Source of the DNA: Candidatus Moraniibacteriota bacterium
GTDB lineage: Bacteria; Patescibacteriota; Minisyncoccia; Moranbacterales; UBA11712
DNA: 45,113 nt
Assembly: GCA_028695025.1 (NCBI GenBank)
Contig: JAQVJV010000006.1
Coordinates: forward strand, 1 to 45,113
Direction: 5' to 3'
Shown here: positions 18,179 to 27,752 of the stretch, piece after piece
How the letters are laid out: every line of letters begins with the position of its first letter
Position numbering within the stretch: the first letter of the stretch is position 1
Program-made: the position numbers and the translations under genes
The notes under the pieces: model-generated
What the model saw: only the letters and a program-made list of their open reading frames with translations
Databases searched by the model: none
Told to the model about the DNA's origin: nothing

Positions 18179-18556
18179 ATGAAGAAAAATATCCACCCAA
18201 AATACCATTCCGAAGCCAAAATCATCTGCGCTTGCGGAAACATCATCACCACCGGATCCGTGAAGCCGGAAATCAAAGTCGAAGTCTGTTCGGCTTGCCA
18301 CCCGTTTTATACCGGCAAAAAGCGCTTGGTCGACACCACCGGCCGGGTTGACCGCTTCAAAAAACGGATGAGCAAAACCGAGCAAATGACCGCCGAAAAA
18401 CTGAAACGGGTTGAAGAGAAAAAAGCCGCCAAAAAGGCTTCGACTGCCAAGGTTGCCAAAAAGAAGGTTGTAAAAAAAGTTGCGAAGCCTGCCCGCAGTG
18501 CTACGCGAAGCGTTGCAGGCGGGAAGAAGGTTGTAAAGAAAGTAGCAAAGAAATAA
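18179..18556 (+). CDS. rpmE: 50S ribosomal protein L31 with Lys/Ala-rich C-terminal extension
   Basis: '[21 protein letters not shown]...[30 protein letters not shown]'; extension '[23 protein letters not shown]...'. Confidence 0.93.
   Translation: MKKNIHPKYHSEAKIICACGNIITTGSVKPEIKVEVCSACHPFYTGKKRLVDTTGRVDRFKKRMSKTEQMTAEKLKRVEEKKAAKKASTAKVAKKKVVKKVAKPARSATRSVAGGKKVVKKVAKK
18488..18523. repeat. 36 bp GC-rich palindrome inserted in-frame in the rpmE tail
   Basis: CCTGCCCGCAGTGCTACGCGAAGCGTTGCAGGCGGG; GCAGTGCT-acgcga-AGCGTTGC inner stem; encodes [12 protein letters not shown]. Confidence 0.75.
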
Positions 18557-18575
18557 GCATAAAACACTTCTCGAC

Positions 18576-18602
18576 AAAAAGCGCCGTTATGGCGCTTTTT
18601 TG
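18576..18602 (+). terminator. Rho-independent terminator after rpmE
   Basis: AAAAAGCGCC-gttat-GGCGCTTTTTT. Confidence 0.8.
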
Positions 18603-18649
18603 ACAATAAAATCAAATTTTGCGAATATTAGGATTAGGAATTGGTAATT

Positions 18650-19711
18650 ATGAAAAGTCAAATCGACGCCCTGAAAACCGAATACGAAACCCTAAAAACC
18701 GGGATGGGGAATCCCGCGGTGGTTTCCGACGCACAAAAAATGAAAACCATAGGGCGCCGCATGGCCGAACTTGAGGAAATCATGCAAAAAATCGCGGAAC
18801 TTGAAGAAATCCAAAAATTCATGCACGACAACGCCGATATCATGAACAACGAAAAAGACGAAGAATTGAAAAGTATGGCTATGGAGGAGAACATCACCCT
18901 TGCCAAACGGAAAGAGGATGCGGAAAATGACCTCAAAAGATTGATCATTCCCAAGGATCCGAACGACGCCAAAAACGTAATCGTGGAAATCCGGGCCGGA
19001 GCCGGCGGCGACGAATCAGCCCTTTTCGCCGCAGAGCTTCTCAAAATGTATCTCCGCTACGCCGAAAAAAACGGCTGGCGGGCGGCTGTTTTGAGCTCAA
19101 GCGCGAATTCCATCGGCGGATACAAAGAAGTGATCGCGAGCATTGATGGCGGGGGGGTATATGGCAAAATGAAATATGAATCCGGCGTGCATCGCGTCCA
19201 ACGGGTGCCGGAAACGGAAAAATCCGGACGCATCCACACTTCAACCGCCACTGTGGCGGTCCTTCCCGAAGCGGAAGAAGTGGATCTTGAAATCAACCCC
19301 AAGGATTTGCGCATCGACACCTTCTGCTCCTCCGGACCGGGCGGACAGAGCGTCAACACGACTTATAGCGCCGTCCGCATCACCCATATCCCCACCGGAA
19401 CAATTGTTTCCTGCCAGGACGAAAAATCCCAGATCAAGAACCGCGAGAAAGCCATGAAAGTCTTGCGATCGCGCCTCCTCGCCGCCGAAGAAGAGCGCAA
19501 AATGAAAGAACTGGGCGCCGAAAGGAAGAGCCAGATCGGCACGGGAGACCGCAGTGAAAAAATCCGGACGTATAATTTTCCCCAAGACCGCATTACCGAC
19601 CACCGCATCAAGGAAAATTGGAGCAACATCGGAACAATTCTCGACGGAGACCTCGGAAAAATCATTGATGTTTTGGAAGAAGAAGACGTGAAGAGAAAGA
19701 TAAATACATAA
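18650..19711 (+). CDS. prfA: Peptide chain release factor 1
   Basis: GGQ motif '[24 protein letters not shown]'; RF1-like organization; ATG at 18650 preferred over TTG at 18641. Confidence 0.93.
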   Translation: MKSQIDALKTEYETLKTGMGNPAVVSDAQKMKTIGRRMAELEEIMQKIAELEEIQKFMHDNADIMNNEKDEELKSMAMEENITLAKRKEDAENDLKRLIIPKDPNDAKNVIVEIRAGAGGDESALFAAELLKMYLRYAEKNGWRAAVLSSSANSIGGYKEVIASIDGGGVYGKMKYESGVHRVQRVPETEKSGRIHTSTATVAVLPEAEEVDLEINPKDLRIDTFCSSGPGGQSVNTTYSAVRITHIPTGTIVSCQDEKSQIKNREKAMKVLRSRLLAAEEERKMKELGAERKSQIGTGDRSEKIRTYNFPQDRITDHRIKENWSNIGTILDGDLGKIIDVLEEEDVKRKINT

Positions 19712-19725
19712 TTTATCGCGAATTT

Positions 19726-20592
19726 ATGACCATCAGGGAATCACTGGCGAAATATGCTTTTGCGAATAAAATCTCCCCACTCGATGCGGAGATTCTTTTG
19801 TCTTTGGCCCTGAAAAAGCCCAAGGAATATATCATCGCCCATCCGGAAAAGAAGTTGACCCGCTTGCAAGAAAAAAAATATCAGCATTTCACAAACAGAA
19901 GGCTTGCCGGCGAGCCGGTCGCTTATATCGCCGGCCGGAAAGAATTTTTCGGTTTGGATTTTGAAGTGGATAAGCATGTCCTGATACCCCGTCCGGAGAC
20001 TGAATTGGTGGTTGAAAGGGTGCTTGATAAAATGCAAAATGCAAAATGCAAAATTCCGGATGCCATCATCGACGTCGGCACCGGATCCGGAAATATAATC
20101 ATAGCGCTTGCTAAAAATGTTAAAAATAAAAAAATAAATTTTTACGCTCTTGATATTTCCAAAGACGCACTTTCCGTTGCGAAGAAAAATGCGAAGAAAA
20201 ATAAGGCGGCAAAAAAAATTAAATTCATCCAATCGTATTTATTGGATTATTTTTTGAAACAAAAAAATTTATCTAGTAAAAATATTTTTATCATTGCCAA
20301 TCTTCCCTATGTTTCAAAAGAAAATTATAAAGCAAATTTTAAAAATCTAAAATTCGAACCAAGCAGTGCGTTGGTCAGTGGAAAAGACGGATTGCATCAC
20401 TATAAAAAATTATTTGGGCAGATAAAGAATTCACTGCCGTCCGTTGATCATTGTTCGTTGTTCATCGAAATCAGTCCCGAACAAAAACCGGAAATATTGC
20501 GAGAAATAAAAAGCCTTTTCCCCTCCGCAAAACCCCGATTTTCCAAAGATTTGGCCGGAAAATGGCGAATAGTGGAATTTAAAATAACTTGA
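19726..20592 (+). CDS. prmC: Release factor glutamine methyltransferase (HemK/PrmC)
   Basis: 'YIAGRKEFFGLDFEVDKHVLIPRPETELVVE', 'DVGTGSGNI', 'IIANLPYVS' (NPPY-like). Confidence 0.93.
   Translation: MTIRESLAKYAFANKISPLDAEILLSLALKKPKEYIIAHPEKKLTRLQEKKYQHFTNRRLAGEPVAYIAGRKEFFGLDFEVDKHVLIPRPETELVVERVLDKMQNAKCKIPDAIIDVGTGSGNIIIALAKNVKNKKINFYALDISKDALSVAKKNAKKNKAAKKIKFIQSYLLDYFLKQKNLSSKNIFIIANLPYVSKENYKANFKNLKFEPSSALVSGKDGLHHYKKLFGQIKNSLPSVDHCSLFIEISPEQKPEILREIKSLFPSAKPRFSKDLAGKWRIVEFKIT
20029..20053. repeat. Heptanucleotide tandem repeat (AAAATGC) about 3.6 copies within prmC
   Basis: AAAATGC AAAATGC AAAATGC AAAA read directly. Confidence 0.85.
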
Positions 20593-20600
20593 TATGCAAA

Positions 20601-20634
20601 AGAGGCTAGATCTCCAATCGGAGGTCTAGTCTCT
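20601..20634 (+). other. 15 bp stem hairpin after prmC without U tract
   Basis: AGAGGCTAGATCTCC-aatc-GGAGGTCTAGTCTCT; two G-U pairs on the plus-strand RNA. Confidence 0.6.
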
Positions 20635-20676
20635 AAAATAATCTCGGAGAATAAAAAAATTAATAATAAAAAACGT

Positions 20677-20701
20677 AGAAGCGCCCCGCGAGGGCGCTTC
20701 T
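20677..20701 (-). terminator. Terminator of the small basic protein gene
   Basis: AGAAGCGCCC-tcgcg-GGGCGCTTCT followed by ACGTTTTTTATT on the minus strand. Confidence 0.75.
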
Positions 20702-20733
20702 AACTTCTATTGCAAAAAGAAAGTTGGTTCAGC

Positions 20734-20814
20734 CTATCTTTTCTTTTTTTTCTTAGCAACCTTTTTCTTTTTCTTCGCTACCTTTTTCTTTGCAGCCTTT
20801 TTTTTCTTTGCCAT
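20734..20814 (-). CDS. 26-aa poly-lysine/alanine basic protein, absent from the ORF track
   Basis: MAKKKKAAKKKVAKKKKKVAKKKKKR; strong SD GGGAGGTGAT upstream of ATG and own terminator downstream. Confidence 0.75.
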   Translation of the reverse strand: MAKKKKAAKKKVAKKKKKVAKKKKKR

Positions 20815-20943
20815 TTATATCACCTCCCTTCGATTTTAAATTTTATTTTTATTTCAAAAATATTTCTTGGCTGGTTTTATTATAGTAGTAATATTTTTCA
20901 ATTGCAAGTCAAAAAAGTTATCCACAGGCAACTTTTTTTTATT

Positions 20944-22455
20944 TTACATCCCGAGGATGTTTGTTTGTTCCGGGATGTACACTTCGAATAATTTTTTCGT
21001 TCCGTTCGTTTCGTCGAGGAAATAATAAATTCCGTTTCCCGTGTCGTACGAACTTGTGAAGTTGTCGGAATTATATTTGAAGACGTTGTCAACGATCCGA
21101 TGGTCGCGGGAGTCCAGCTCGATTATTTTCACTGTCCCTTGGGTGCTGAAAAAAACATGCTCATAGTCGCGATACCAAAAAATATTTTTTATGGGAACGG
21201 AGAAGCGGACAACCTGCTGGATTTCATTTTCCTCGCGCCGCGGCTGGACGTCCCATTCCCGCAGGAACATGGCGCCGATGTCATTATTCGTCCAAAACAG
21301 GAGCTTCTTGCCGTCATTCGAAAATTGGACGCCTTGGACTCCGTCTTTTATCTTTTTGAGAATTTCCCCGGTTTCCCCATCGTTGTGCACGAAAAATTCG
21401 CCGTCTTCGGAAATTACGGCCTGCCGTTTGTCGTCGTAGGAAATGATCCGGATATCGCCCGGCGCTTCGGAAAAATCAATCGGCGTGAAAATAAGCTGTT
21501 CCTCATTCTTCCCCTCGAGATCGGTTTTGTAGATGATATTGTTTTTCCGTACCACATAAAGAGCGCTCGATGACAGGTCATAAGCCGCAACATCCGGGCT
21601 GATAAGGTCGGTTTTCCGGGTATCAAGATCGACGCGATATAAACTGGTACTTTCCTCGTCGGACGTTTTTGCCAAGAAATATAGTTCCTGCTGGGAATCC
21701 GGGCTCCAACGCGCATGATTTTTTTCCGCGAGGCCGCTCATTTGGGAAAGAAGCATCGGCTCTGTTTTCTGTTCCGAGTCGACAATGGCAAAATCTTTTC
21801 CGCTTTCCGCTTCAAACGGAACCAGCATCGTTTTTTCATCGCTGTTCCATTCGATATTATCGTGGATATTTTTGGAAAACTCCGCATTGCCAGCTGAATA
21901 TATCAAAGCGGGAACATTGGTGCTCATAAGGAGCGACCAAATTTCCATCTTGTTTCCATCCTTTTTCACCAACGCGATTTTTTTTCCGAAAGGCGAGGGG
22001 AAATACCTTTCAGCCCCTTCTCCCGCCAGTTCTTTCGACGTCAAACTCTTTGAAGTGAGAAGGACATTCCAGAATTCCGTTGACAATCCGCTGTGCACTT
22101 CTATATTTTTTCCCCAAGTGCTGTAATTATCGGCAGTTACTTTCACATCGTAATTTCCCGGCCGCAAGCCGTTGATGGTGATGGAGTTATTGATTATATC
22201 GAGGGACCTGGTCGGCTGAAGTTCTCCGTCAAGATAAACGTTCACGCTGGAAGGCGTCGATTTGATCGTTACCGAACCGCTGTGGATGAATATATTTTTA
22301 TACTGGTCGAAACGGTATCCCTGGGAATAAAGGACCGCTAAAGGAGTGGTCACCAAAAACAAAAGCACGAAGACAAAGAAAAAAATATTGCGATAAATTC
22401 GGGGCATAGCGAGAATTAATTGCTTTAATAGTTTCATAGTAGGCCATGCTTGCAT
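20944..22455 (-). CDS. Membrane-anchored PEGA domain protein with beta-propeller-like repeats
   Basis: N-terminal TM; PEGA-like 'GSVTIKSTPSSVNVYLDGELQPTRSLDI...GLRPGNYDVKVTADNYSTW'; WD40/TolB-like repeats. Confidence 0.75.
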   Translation of the reverse strand: MQAWPTMKLLKQLILAMPRIYRNIFFFVFVLLFLVTTPLAVLYSQGYRFDQYKNIFIHSGSVTIKSTPSSVNVYLDGELQPTRSLDIINNSITINGLRPGNYDVKVTADNYSTWGKNIEVHSGLSTEFWNVLLTSKSLTSKELAGEGAERYFPSPFGKKIALVKKDGNKMEIWSLLMSTNVPALIYSAGNAEFSKNIHDNIEWNSDEKTMLVPFEAESGKDFAIVDSEQKTEPMLLSQMSGLAEKNHARWSPDSQQELYFLAKTSDEESTSLYRVDLDTRKTDLISPDVAAYDLSSSALYVVRKNNIIYKTDLEGKNEEQLIFTPIDFSEAPGDIRIISYDDKRQAVISEDGEFFVHNDGETGEILKKIKDGVQGVQFSNDGKKLLFWTNNDIGAMFLREWDVQPRREENEIQQVVRFSVPIKNIFWYRDYEHVFFSTQGTVKIIELDSRDHRIVDNVFKYNSDNFTSSYDTGNGIYYFLDETNGTKKLFEVYIPEQTNILGM

Positions 22456-22482
22456 ATTTGTCTAATCTTCAAAGCACCAAAA

Positions 22483-22500
22483 AACCGGCGGTTGCCGGTT
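22483..22500 (-). terminator. Terminator downstream of the 22539..23204 gene
   Basis: AACCGGC-aacc-GCCGGTT followed by TTTT on the minus strand. Confidence 0.7.
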
Positions 22501-22538
22501 CTTTGGTTTGTATAAAAAAGAACAATATTTTCAAAAAA

Positions 22539-23204
22539 TTAGTTCAATGACGGTACTCTCTGGGCATATTTTTGCAAATTCTTAAGCTGTTTTTCGTTCA
22601 GCTTCTTGGACATTTCAACCGCGTTTGCAATCATATCCTTGCTGAATTCCCGCGTATCTCCGACCTTCAGTGATCCGTTTTTGACTTGCCGGCGCAGATA
22701 ATCTTCGATGTATATCTTGTGTTCGGCCGTAAGAGACGAATCCGGATTCTTTTCGAGATAGTTTGCAAGGGCGCGTCTTGCCAGTACTGTTGTTCCATCA
22801 CCTTTCGCGGCAGTTTCCACGAAAGCGTCTTTGGTTTCCTGGCTTGTCGGAGTTTGCGGCTCGGCTGTTTGCGTTTTGGTTTCCGAAGGAGCTGCTTTTT
22901 GGTCAGTTGTTGCCTGATCAGTTCCTTGGTCGCCCGTGCCGGCGCTTTCATCACTTGTATCGCCGCCAATCACGCTGATTTTTCCTTCGGAGCTATCTTC
23001 GGTCGATGTTGCTGATTTCTTCGTGCTCGGAGCTTGGGCCCGCTTTGAATAGGCGTATATTCCTCCAGCAATGACAACTACGATCAATACGCTGACGATC
23101 ATACGCATATTTTCAGCCAGCCATTCATTGAAATTACCCCTCCCCTCTTCTGATGATTCTTCGTTTTCGTTTTTTTCTTCAGAAGTGACGGGTTCTTTTT
23201 CCAC
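22539..23204 (-). CDS. Hypothetical single-pass membrane protein with low-complexity linker
   Basis: Acidic N-terminus, TM 'MIVSVLIVVVIAGGIYAYS', Thr/Gln/Ser-rich linker. Confidence 0.6.
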   Translation of the reverse strand: MEKEPVTSEEKNENEESSEEGRGNFNEWLAENMRMIVSVLIVVVIAGGIYAYSKRAQAPSTKKSATSTEDSSEGKISVIGGDTSDESAGTGDQGTDQATTDQKAAPSETKTQTAEPQTPTSQETKDAFVETAAKGDGTTVLARRALANYLEKNPDSSLTAEHKIYIEDYLRRQVKNGSLKVGDTREFSKDMIANAVEMSKKLNEKQLKNLQKYAQRVPSLN

Positions 23205-23330
23205 TGTTACACCTGCCTTTCTAGTTTTCCCCTGCTCAAAAAAGCAGAGATGAAATTATTAATGTTCCTTTAGTTTAATTTTATCAGATAGGAATAAAAA
23301 GTGTCAATTTTGAGAACCGGACAAATTCCT

Positions 23331-23750
23331 TTAACGTTTCGAGAACTGCGGGGCGCGACGCGCTTTTTTGAGTCCGGATTTCTTCCTTTCCACTTGGCGG
23401 GCATCCCGGGTGAGATATCCCAGATCCTTGAGCGTTTTTTTCAGTTCCCCGTCTTTTACGACCAGTGCGCGCGAAATCCCCAATCGGGTGGCTTCCGCTT
23501 GTCCGCGGATGCCTCCTCCTCGCGTTTGCACGGTTATCTTGGCAATATCCGCCGAAACCGCCTTGAGAGGCGCTTTGACAATCTCTCTTAATTCCGAAAG
23601 GGGAAAATATTTTTTATAATCCGCTCCGTTGACTTCGATGTTCGCCTCCTTTTTCCCTTCGCTTTTCTCTTCGGAAAGATCAAAAAGGCGCACCCGGGCC
23701 ACGGATACTTTTCTTCGTCCAACTGCTTGGAAGTATTTTTCTGTTGACAT
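23331..23750 (-). CDS. rpsI: 30S ribosomal protein S9
   Basis: '[18 protein letters not shown]', '[19 protein letters not shown]', C-terminal 'RRAPQFSKR'. Confidence 0.96.
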   Translation of the reverse strand: MSTEKYFQAVGRRKVSVARVRLFDLSEEKSEGKKEANIEVNGADYKKYFPLSELREIVKAPLKAVSADIAKITVQTRGGGIRGQAEATRLGISRALVVKDGELKKTLKDLGYLTRDARQVERKKSGLKKARRAPQFSKR

Positions 23751-23784
23751 AAAAATAGGATAGATTATCTAGAGCTTATCTCAT

Positions 23785-24186
23785 TTAGGCTGTAATTTCT
23801 TCAATCTGGCCGTTTACCACTCCATGGTTCTGATCTTTCGAGATCGTGATTTTTTTCATCACAACATCCCGAAGCTTGTTTTTGGGAAGCATTCCGTATA
23901 TGGATTCCCAAACGGCTTTGCGCGAATCGCGCCCAATCACGTCCTTCAGCTTTTGAGAAGTGATTCCCCCGGGATATCCGGAAAAAGAATGGTACATTTT
24001 GTCATCTTTTTTTCGGCCGGAAACATTGAGCTTGTCGGCATTGGTCACAATCACAAAAACTTCTCCGGTTTTGTTGGGAGCATATCCAACCTCATTTTTC
24101 CCTTGGAGCAATATGGCAATTTTGGTTGCCATCCGTCCCAAGATGAAATTTTCTGCGTTGAAAAGATAATATTTCTTCTGGCTCAT
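23785..24186 (-). CDS. rplM: 50S ribosomal protein L13
   Basis: 'LGRMATKIAILLQGKNEVGYAPN', 'VWESIYGMLPKNKLRD'. Confidence 0.95.
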   Translation of the reverse strand: MSQKKYYLFNAENFILGRMATKIAILLQGKNEVGYAPNKTGEVFVIVTNADKLNVSGRKKDDKMYHSFSGYPGGITSQKLKDVIGRDSRKAVWESIYGMLPKNKLRDVVMKKITISKDQNHGVVNGQIEEITA

Positions 24187-24192
24187 AGTGTC

Positions 24193-24582
24193 TTATTTTT
24201 TATCAGTCTTCTTATCTTCCGCAACCGGTTTCGGCGCGTCCTCAATGATTTCAATCTTTGCCATCTCGGCGCTGTCCGAAAGGCGGCGGCCCCGCTTCGT
24301 GATCCGCGTGTATCCGCTGTTCCGGGAAGCGGTTTTCTCGATAATTTCTTTGAGTATGGCCGGTGTCACGTTTTTCGGCAGTCTGGACTTCGCCACGCGG
24401 AAACTCGGCGCTTTCTTGAGCTGGCCGATTGCTTTCTCGGCGATTGATTTCAGCTCCTTCGCCTTGGCAAGAGTGGTGTTCATCTTTCTTTTCACCAACA
24501 AATCCCCGAGCATGGTCTTCAGCATAGCCTCTCTTTGCTTTTTTTCCCGGCTAAATTTTCTCCCTACTTTCAGATGTTTCAT
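24193..24582 (-). CDS. rplQ: 50S ribosomal protein L17
   Basis: 'MKHLKVGRKFSREKKQREAMLKTMLGDLL', 'RNSGYTRITKRGRRLSDSAEMAKIEI'. Confidence 0.96.
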   Translation of the reverse strand: MKHLKVGRKFSREKKQREAMLKTMLGDLLVKRKMNTTLAKAKELKSIAEKAIGQLKKAPSFRVAKSRLPKNVTPAILKEIIEKTASRNSGYTRITKRGRRLSDSAEMAKIEIIEDAPKPVAEDKKTDKK

Positions 24583-24600
24583 GGTGTGCGTTTCTCTTGC

Positions 24601-25596
24601 TTATTTCAAAGTGAATCCCAGGTTCCCGATAGCTTTCTTGATTTCCTTAATCCCTTTCTCGCCCATTCCTTCCAAATTCATGAGTTCCTCTTCAGACATC
24701 TTGGCGATATCTTCAACAAATTTCAAATTGCTTTTTTCAAGGACGTTCATTGTCCGCGTAGAGAAAGAAAGCCCTTCGACGGCAGTTTTTCTATCTTCAT
24801 TATTTTTTTCTTCCGCTTCAACAGTTTCTTGTTTTTCTTTATCTTCACCTTCTTCAACAGATTTCTTTTCTTCTCCTGCTTCTTCCACCGGATTTTCCAC
24901 TTCTTCTTCGACCGCAAAATCCTTTATGGCGGCATATTGGTCAATCACGATTTCCACCGCTTTGAGATAGGCCTCTTCCGGAGATATCGAACCGTCCGTT
25001 TCCACTTCGAGGATAATTTTGTCATAATCGGTCCTTTTTCCGACACGGGTATTTTCCACGCCATAATTCACCCGGCGCACCGGAGTGAAAACCGCATCAA
25101 TCGCAATGAGGCCGATTTCTTTCTTTTCCCGCTCCTGCTGTTCCACCGGCACGTAGCCAAGGCCTTTTTGTACTTCGATTTCCATTTCTAATTCTCCCTT
25201 CTTGTCAGTAATTGTAGCAATTTCCGCGTCCTTATTGATGATTTCCACGCTGGACGGACACTGGATTTGGGCAGCTGTTATCTTTTTTTCTCCCTTTTCT
25301 TTGAGTGTGAGCTTCACCGGTTCATCTTCGTGGGAAACGAAACGGACTTTTTTCAGATTGAGGATGATTTGGATGACATCTTCAAGCACATTCGGAATAG
25401 CCGAAAATTCATGGGAAACCCCTTTGATTTTCACTGAAACAGCCGCCGCTCCGGGCAGTGAGGAGAGCAAAACCCGGCGGAGGGAATTTCCGAGAGTAGT
25501 CCCGTATCCGGGATAACATCCGTCGATTTCAATTTTTCCGATATTATTTCCAAGATCCGTATATTTGGGAGCAATTGGGAGCGAAACTTTTTGCAT
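24601..25596 (-). CDS. rpoA: RNA polymerase alpha subunit with charged inter-domain linker
   Basis: 'IEIDGCYPGYGTTLGNSLRRVLLSSLPGAA', alpha-CTD 'MNVLEKSNLKFVEDIAKMSEEELMNLEGMGEKGIKEI'. Confidence 0.96.
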   Translation of the reverse strand: MQKVSLPIAPKYTDLGNNIGKIEIDGCYPGYGTTLGNSLRRVLLSSLPGAAAVSVKIKGVSHEFSAIPNVLEDVIQIILNLKKVRFVSHEDEPVKLTLKEKGEKKITAAQIQCPSSVEIINKDAEIATITDKKGELEMEIEVQKGLGYVPVEQQEREKKEIGLIAIDAVFTPVRRVNYGVENTRVGKRTDYDKIILEVETDGSISPEEAYLKAVEIVIDQYAAIKDFAVEEEVENPVEEAGEEKKSVEEGEDKEKQETVEAEEKNNEDRKTAVEGLSFSTRTMNVLEKSNLKFVEDIAKMSEEELMNLEGMGEKGIKEIKKAIGNLGFTLK

Positions 25597-25639
25597 TTTT
25601 TTAGAGCTTATTTTTTAAAATAAATATAAAGTTCAAAAA

Positions 25640-26275
25640 TTACTTGGAATAAAACTCAATGATCATCTGGGAATCGATCCCGGATCCGAAGTCGTCGCGG
25701 GTCGGCTTTCCTTTGATTTCGACAGTCATTTTGGCCGGATCGATGGCGATCCAAGCCGGCAATCCCGCTCCTTTGCTTTCCTTCATTGCCTGGGTGATTT
25801 GCTTGATATAGGTTTTCTCCTTCTTGTTTTCTTTTATGGAAATAACATTCCCCACCTTGAGTTCAATGGAGGGAATATTGGCATTTTTTCCATTCAATTG
25901 GAAAAGGGAATGTTTTACCGCTTGACGGGCTTGGCGACGGCTGGAGGCAAGTCCCGCGCGATATACGGCGTTATCAAGGCGCATTTCCAATTTTTGCATG
26001 AGAAGATCTCCCGTGACACCTTGTTTGTTCCGCACTGCCTGGAAATATTTGTTGAGCTGGCTTTCCATCACGGCGTAAATCCTCTTCACCCGCTGTTTCA
26101 TAGCAAGTTGCTGGCTAAATTCGCTCCGGTTGCGCTGGCCTTTCGCTCCGTGCATTCCCGGCGGAGTAGGCTTCCGCACAATTCCACATTTCGGCGTACC
26201 GCAACGCTCCCCTTTCAAAAAGAGTTTTTCTCCCGCCCGGCGGCAAAGTTTGCATTTGGCAGATATTTTGGTCAT
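25640..26275 (-). CDS. rpsD: 30S ribosomal protein S4
   Basis: 'CKLCRRAGEKLFLKGERC', 'MRLDNAVYRAGLASSRRQARQAVKHSLFQLNG'. Confidence 0.96.
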   Translation of the reverse strand: MTKISAKCKLCRRAGEKLFLKGERCGTPKCGIVRKPTPPGMHGAKGQRNRSEFSQQLAMKQRVKRIYAVMESQLNKYFQAVRNKQGVTGDLLMQKLEMRLDNAVYRAGLASSRRQARQAVKHSLFQLNGKNANIPSIELKVGNVISIKENKKEKTYIKQITQAMKESKGAGLPAWIAIDPAKMTVEIKGKPTRDDFGSGIDSQMIIEFYSK

Positions 26276-26293
26276 TTGGTTGAAATGGAATTA

Positions 26294-26818
26294 TTACACT
26301 CTCCGGGGCTTTCTGGGCCGGCATCCGTTGTGCGGAATCGGAGTTATATCCTTGATGAGATTAATTTCAAAATCATTATTGACAAGCGCCCGGATGGCCG
26401 CTTCACGCCCGCTTCCCACGCCTTTCACATATACGTCAATTTCTTTGAGGCCGAATTTCGCCACTTTTTCCGAAGCCGCGTTGACAATTTGGGTGGCCGC
26501 GTAAGGTGTCGCTTTCTTGGCTCCTTTGAATCCCAGAGATCCGGCGCTTGACCAGGCAAGAACTTTTCCGCCCTGATCGGCAAAAGTGAGAAGAGTATTG
26601 TTGTATGTGCATTGGATATGCGCTTGTCCGCGCAAAACCTGCCGGCGGATTTTCTTTTTCCTGGCCTTGGCAGGCGCTTTTTCCCCGGTCGTTTCAGTTT
26701 TTACTTCCGTTTCAGCCGCAACTTTCTCTTCTTTTTTCTCAACCGCAACACTCTCTGATTTTTGATCAGCTTTTTGACTCACTTGTTCTTCTTTTTTTAT
26801 CGCTTTTTCTTCGCTCAT
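26294..26818 (-). CDS. rpsK: 30S ribosomal protein S11 with about 50-aa charged N-terminal extension
   Basis: 'GQAHIQCTYNNTLLTFADQGGKVLAWSSAGSLGFKGAKKATPYAAT', 'PHNGCRPRKPRRV'. Confidence 0.96.
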   Translation of the reverse strand: MSEEKAIKKEEQVSQKADQKSESVAVEKKEEKVAAETEVKTETTGEKAPAKARKKKIRRQVLRGQAHIQCTYNNTLLTFADQGGKVLAWSSAGSLGFKGAKKATPYAATQIVNAASEKVAKFGLKEIDVYVKGVGSGREAAIRALVNNDFEINLIKDITPIPHNGCRPRKPRRV

Positions 26819-26864
26819 AAAAATACTAGATACTCTATACTAAATACTAGATATCAAATGGATT

Positions 26865-27254
26865 CTACGTCTTTTCTGCCGCTTTCCGGCGTCCGCTTCC
26901 GGCCGTTTTTCTCACGTTTCCGCGCACTGTCCGCGTATTGGTCCGGGTTCTTTGCCCCCGCACCGTGAGGCCTTTCATATGCCGCGTGCCGCGATAGCAG
27001 CCGATTTCCTTGAGGCGGCGGATATTCATCTGCTTTTGGTGCTTGAGTTCCCCTTCGATGGTGTAGGTTTTCTCGATAAAATCCTTCAATTTGTTCACTT
27101 CAACTTCGGAAAGATCCTTGGTCCTGGTATTCGGATCCAATTTCAAAGCCGCCAGCGTTTCCTGGCTTCTTGTTTTCCCTATTCCATATATATAAGTAAG
27201 GGCAATTTCGATCCGTTTTTCGTCCGGGATGGATACCCCTGCAATTCTCGCCAT
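26865..27254 (-). CDS. rpsM: 30S ribosomal protein S13
   Basis: '[26 protein letters not shown]', '[25 protein letters not shown]'. Confidence 0.97.
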   Translation of the reverse strand: MARIAGVSIPDEKRIEIALTYIYGIGKTRSQETLAALKLDPNTRTKDLSEVEVNKLKDFIEKTYTIEGELKHQKQMNIRRLKEIGCYRGTRHMKGLTVRGQRTRTNTRTVRGNVRKTAGSGRRKAAEKT

Positions 27255-27259
27255 AAGAT

Positions 27260-27373
27260 TTATCCTTGTCTTTGCTTATGTTTCGGATTGGTGCAAATCA
27301 CAAAAAGTTTGCCTTTCCGCCTGACAACCTTGCATTTATTGCAAATTTTTTTGACTGAAGCTCTAACTTTCAT
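27260..27373 (-). CDS. rpmJ: 50S ribosomal protein L36 (missing from ORF track)
   Basis: Manual translation [37 protein letters not shown], canonical L36 zinc ribbon. Confidence 0.95.
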   Translation of the reverse strand: MKVRASVKKICNKCKVVRRKGKLFVICTNPKHKQRQG

Positions 27374-27388
27374 ATTTTTCCGCTAATT

Positions 27389-27619
27389 TCAAAGCCGTTT
27401 TACGATTCGGCCCTTAGTGAGGTCGTACGGGCTCATTTCCACGCTCACGCGATCCCCCGGCAAGAGACGGATATAATTCACCCGCATGCGACCGGAAATA
27501 TGGGCCAATATCTCATGGCCGTTTTCGAGCTCGACTCGAAAGGTGGTGCTCGGCAAAGTTTCCTTCACTACTCCGTCGAGTCTTATAATTTCTTTGTCTT
27601 TTGTCATACCTAAAAACAA
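27389..27619 (-). CDS. infA: Translation initiation factor IF-1
   Basis: '[61 protein letters not shown]'. Confidence 0.97.
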   Translation of the reverse strand: MFLGMTKDKEIIRLDGVVKETLPSTTFRVELENGHEILAHISGRMRVNYIRLLPGDRVSVEMSPYDLTKGRIVKRL

Positions 27620-27752
27620 AGGCCGCCGCCCCCGTAGATTGCTTTTGATGGTTTCTGGTCAATCCAAGGGCTTGAATCTCGATCTTTTTCGATTTTTTAA
27701 GTCTGAATGTATTATAAGCTTCCTGTTTTTTTTGTCAATAGCGCGAAAAATA

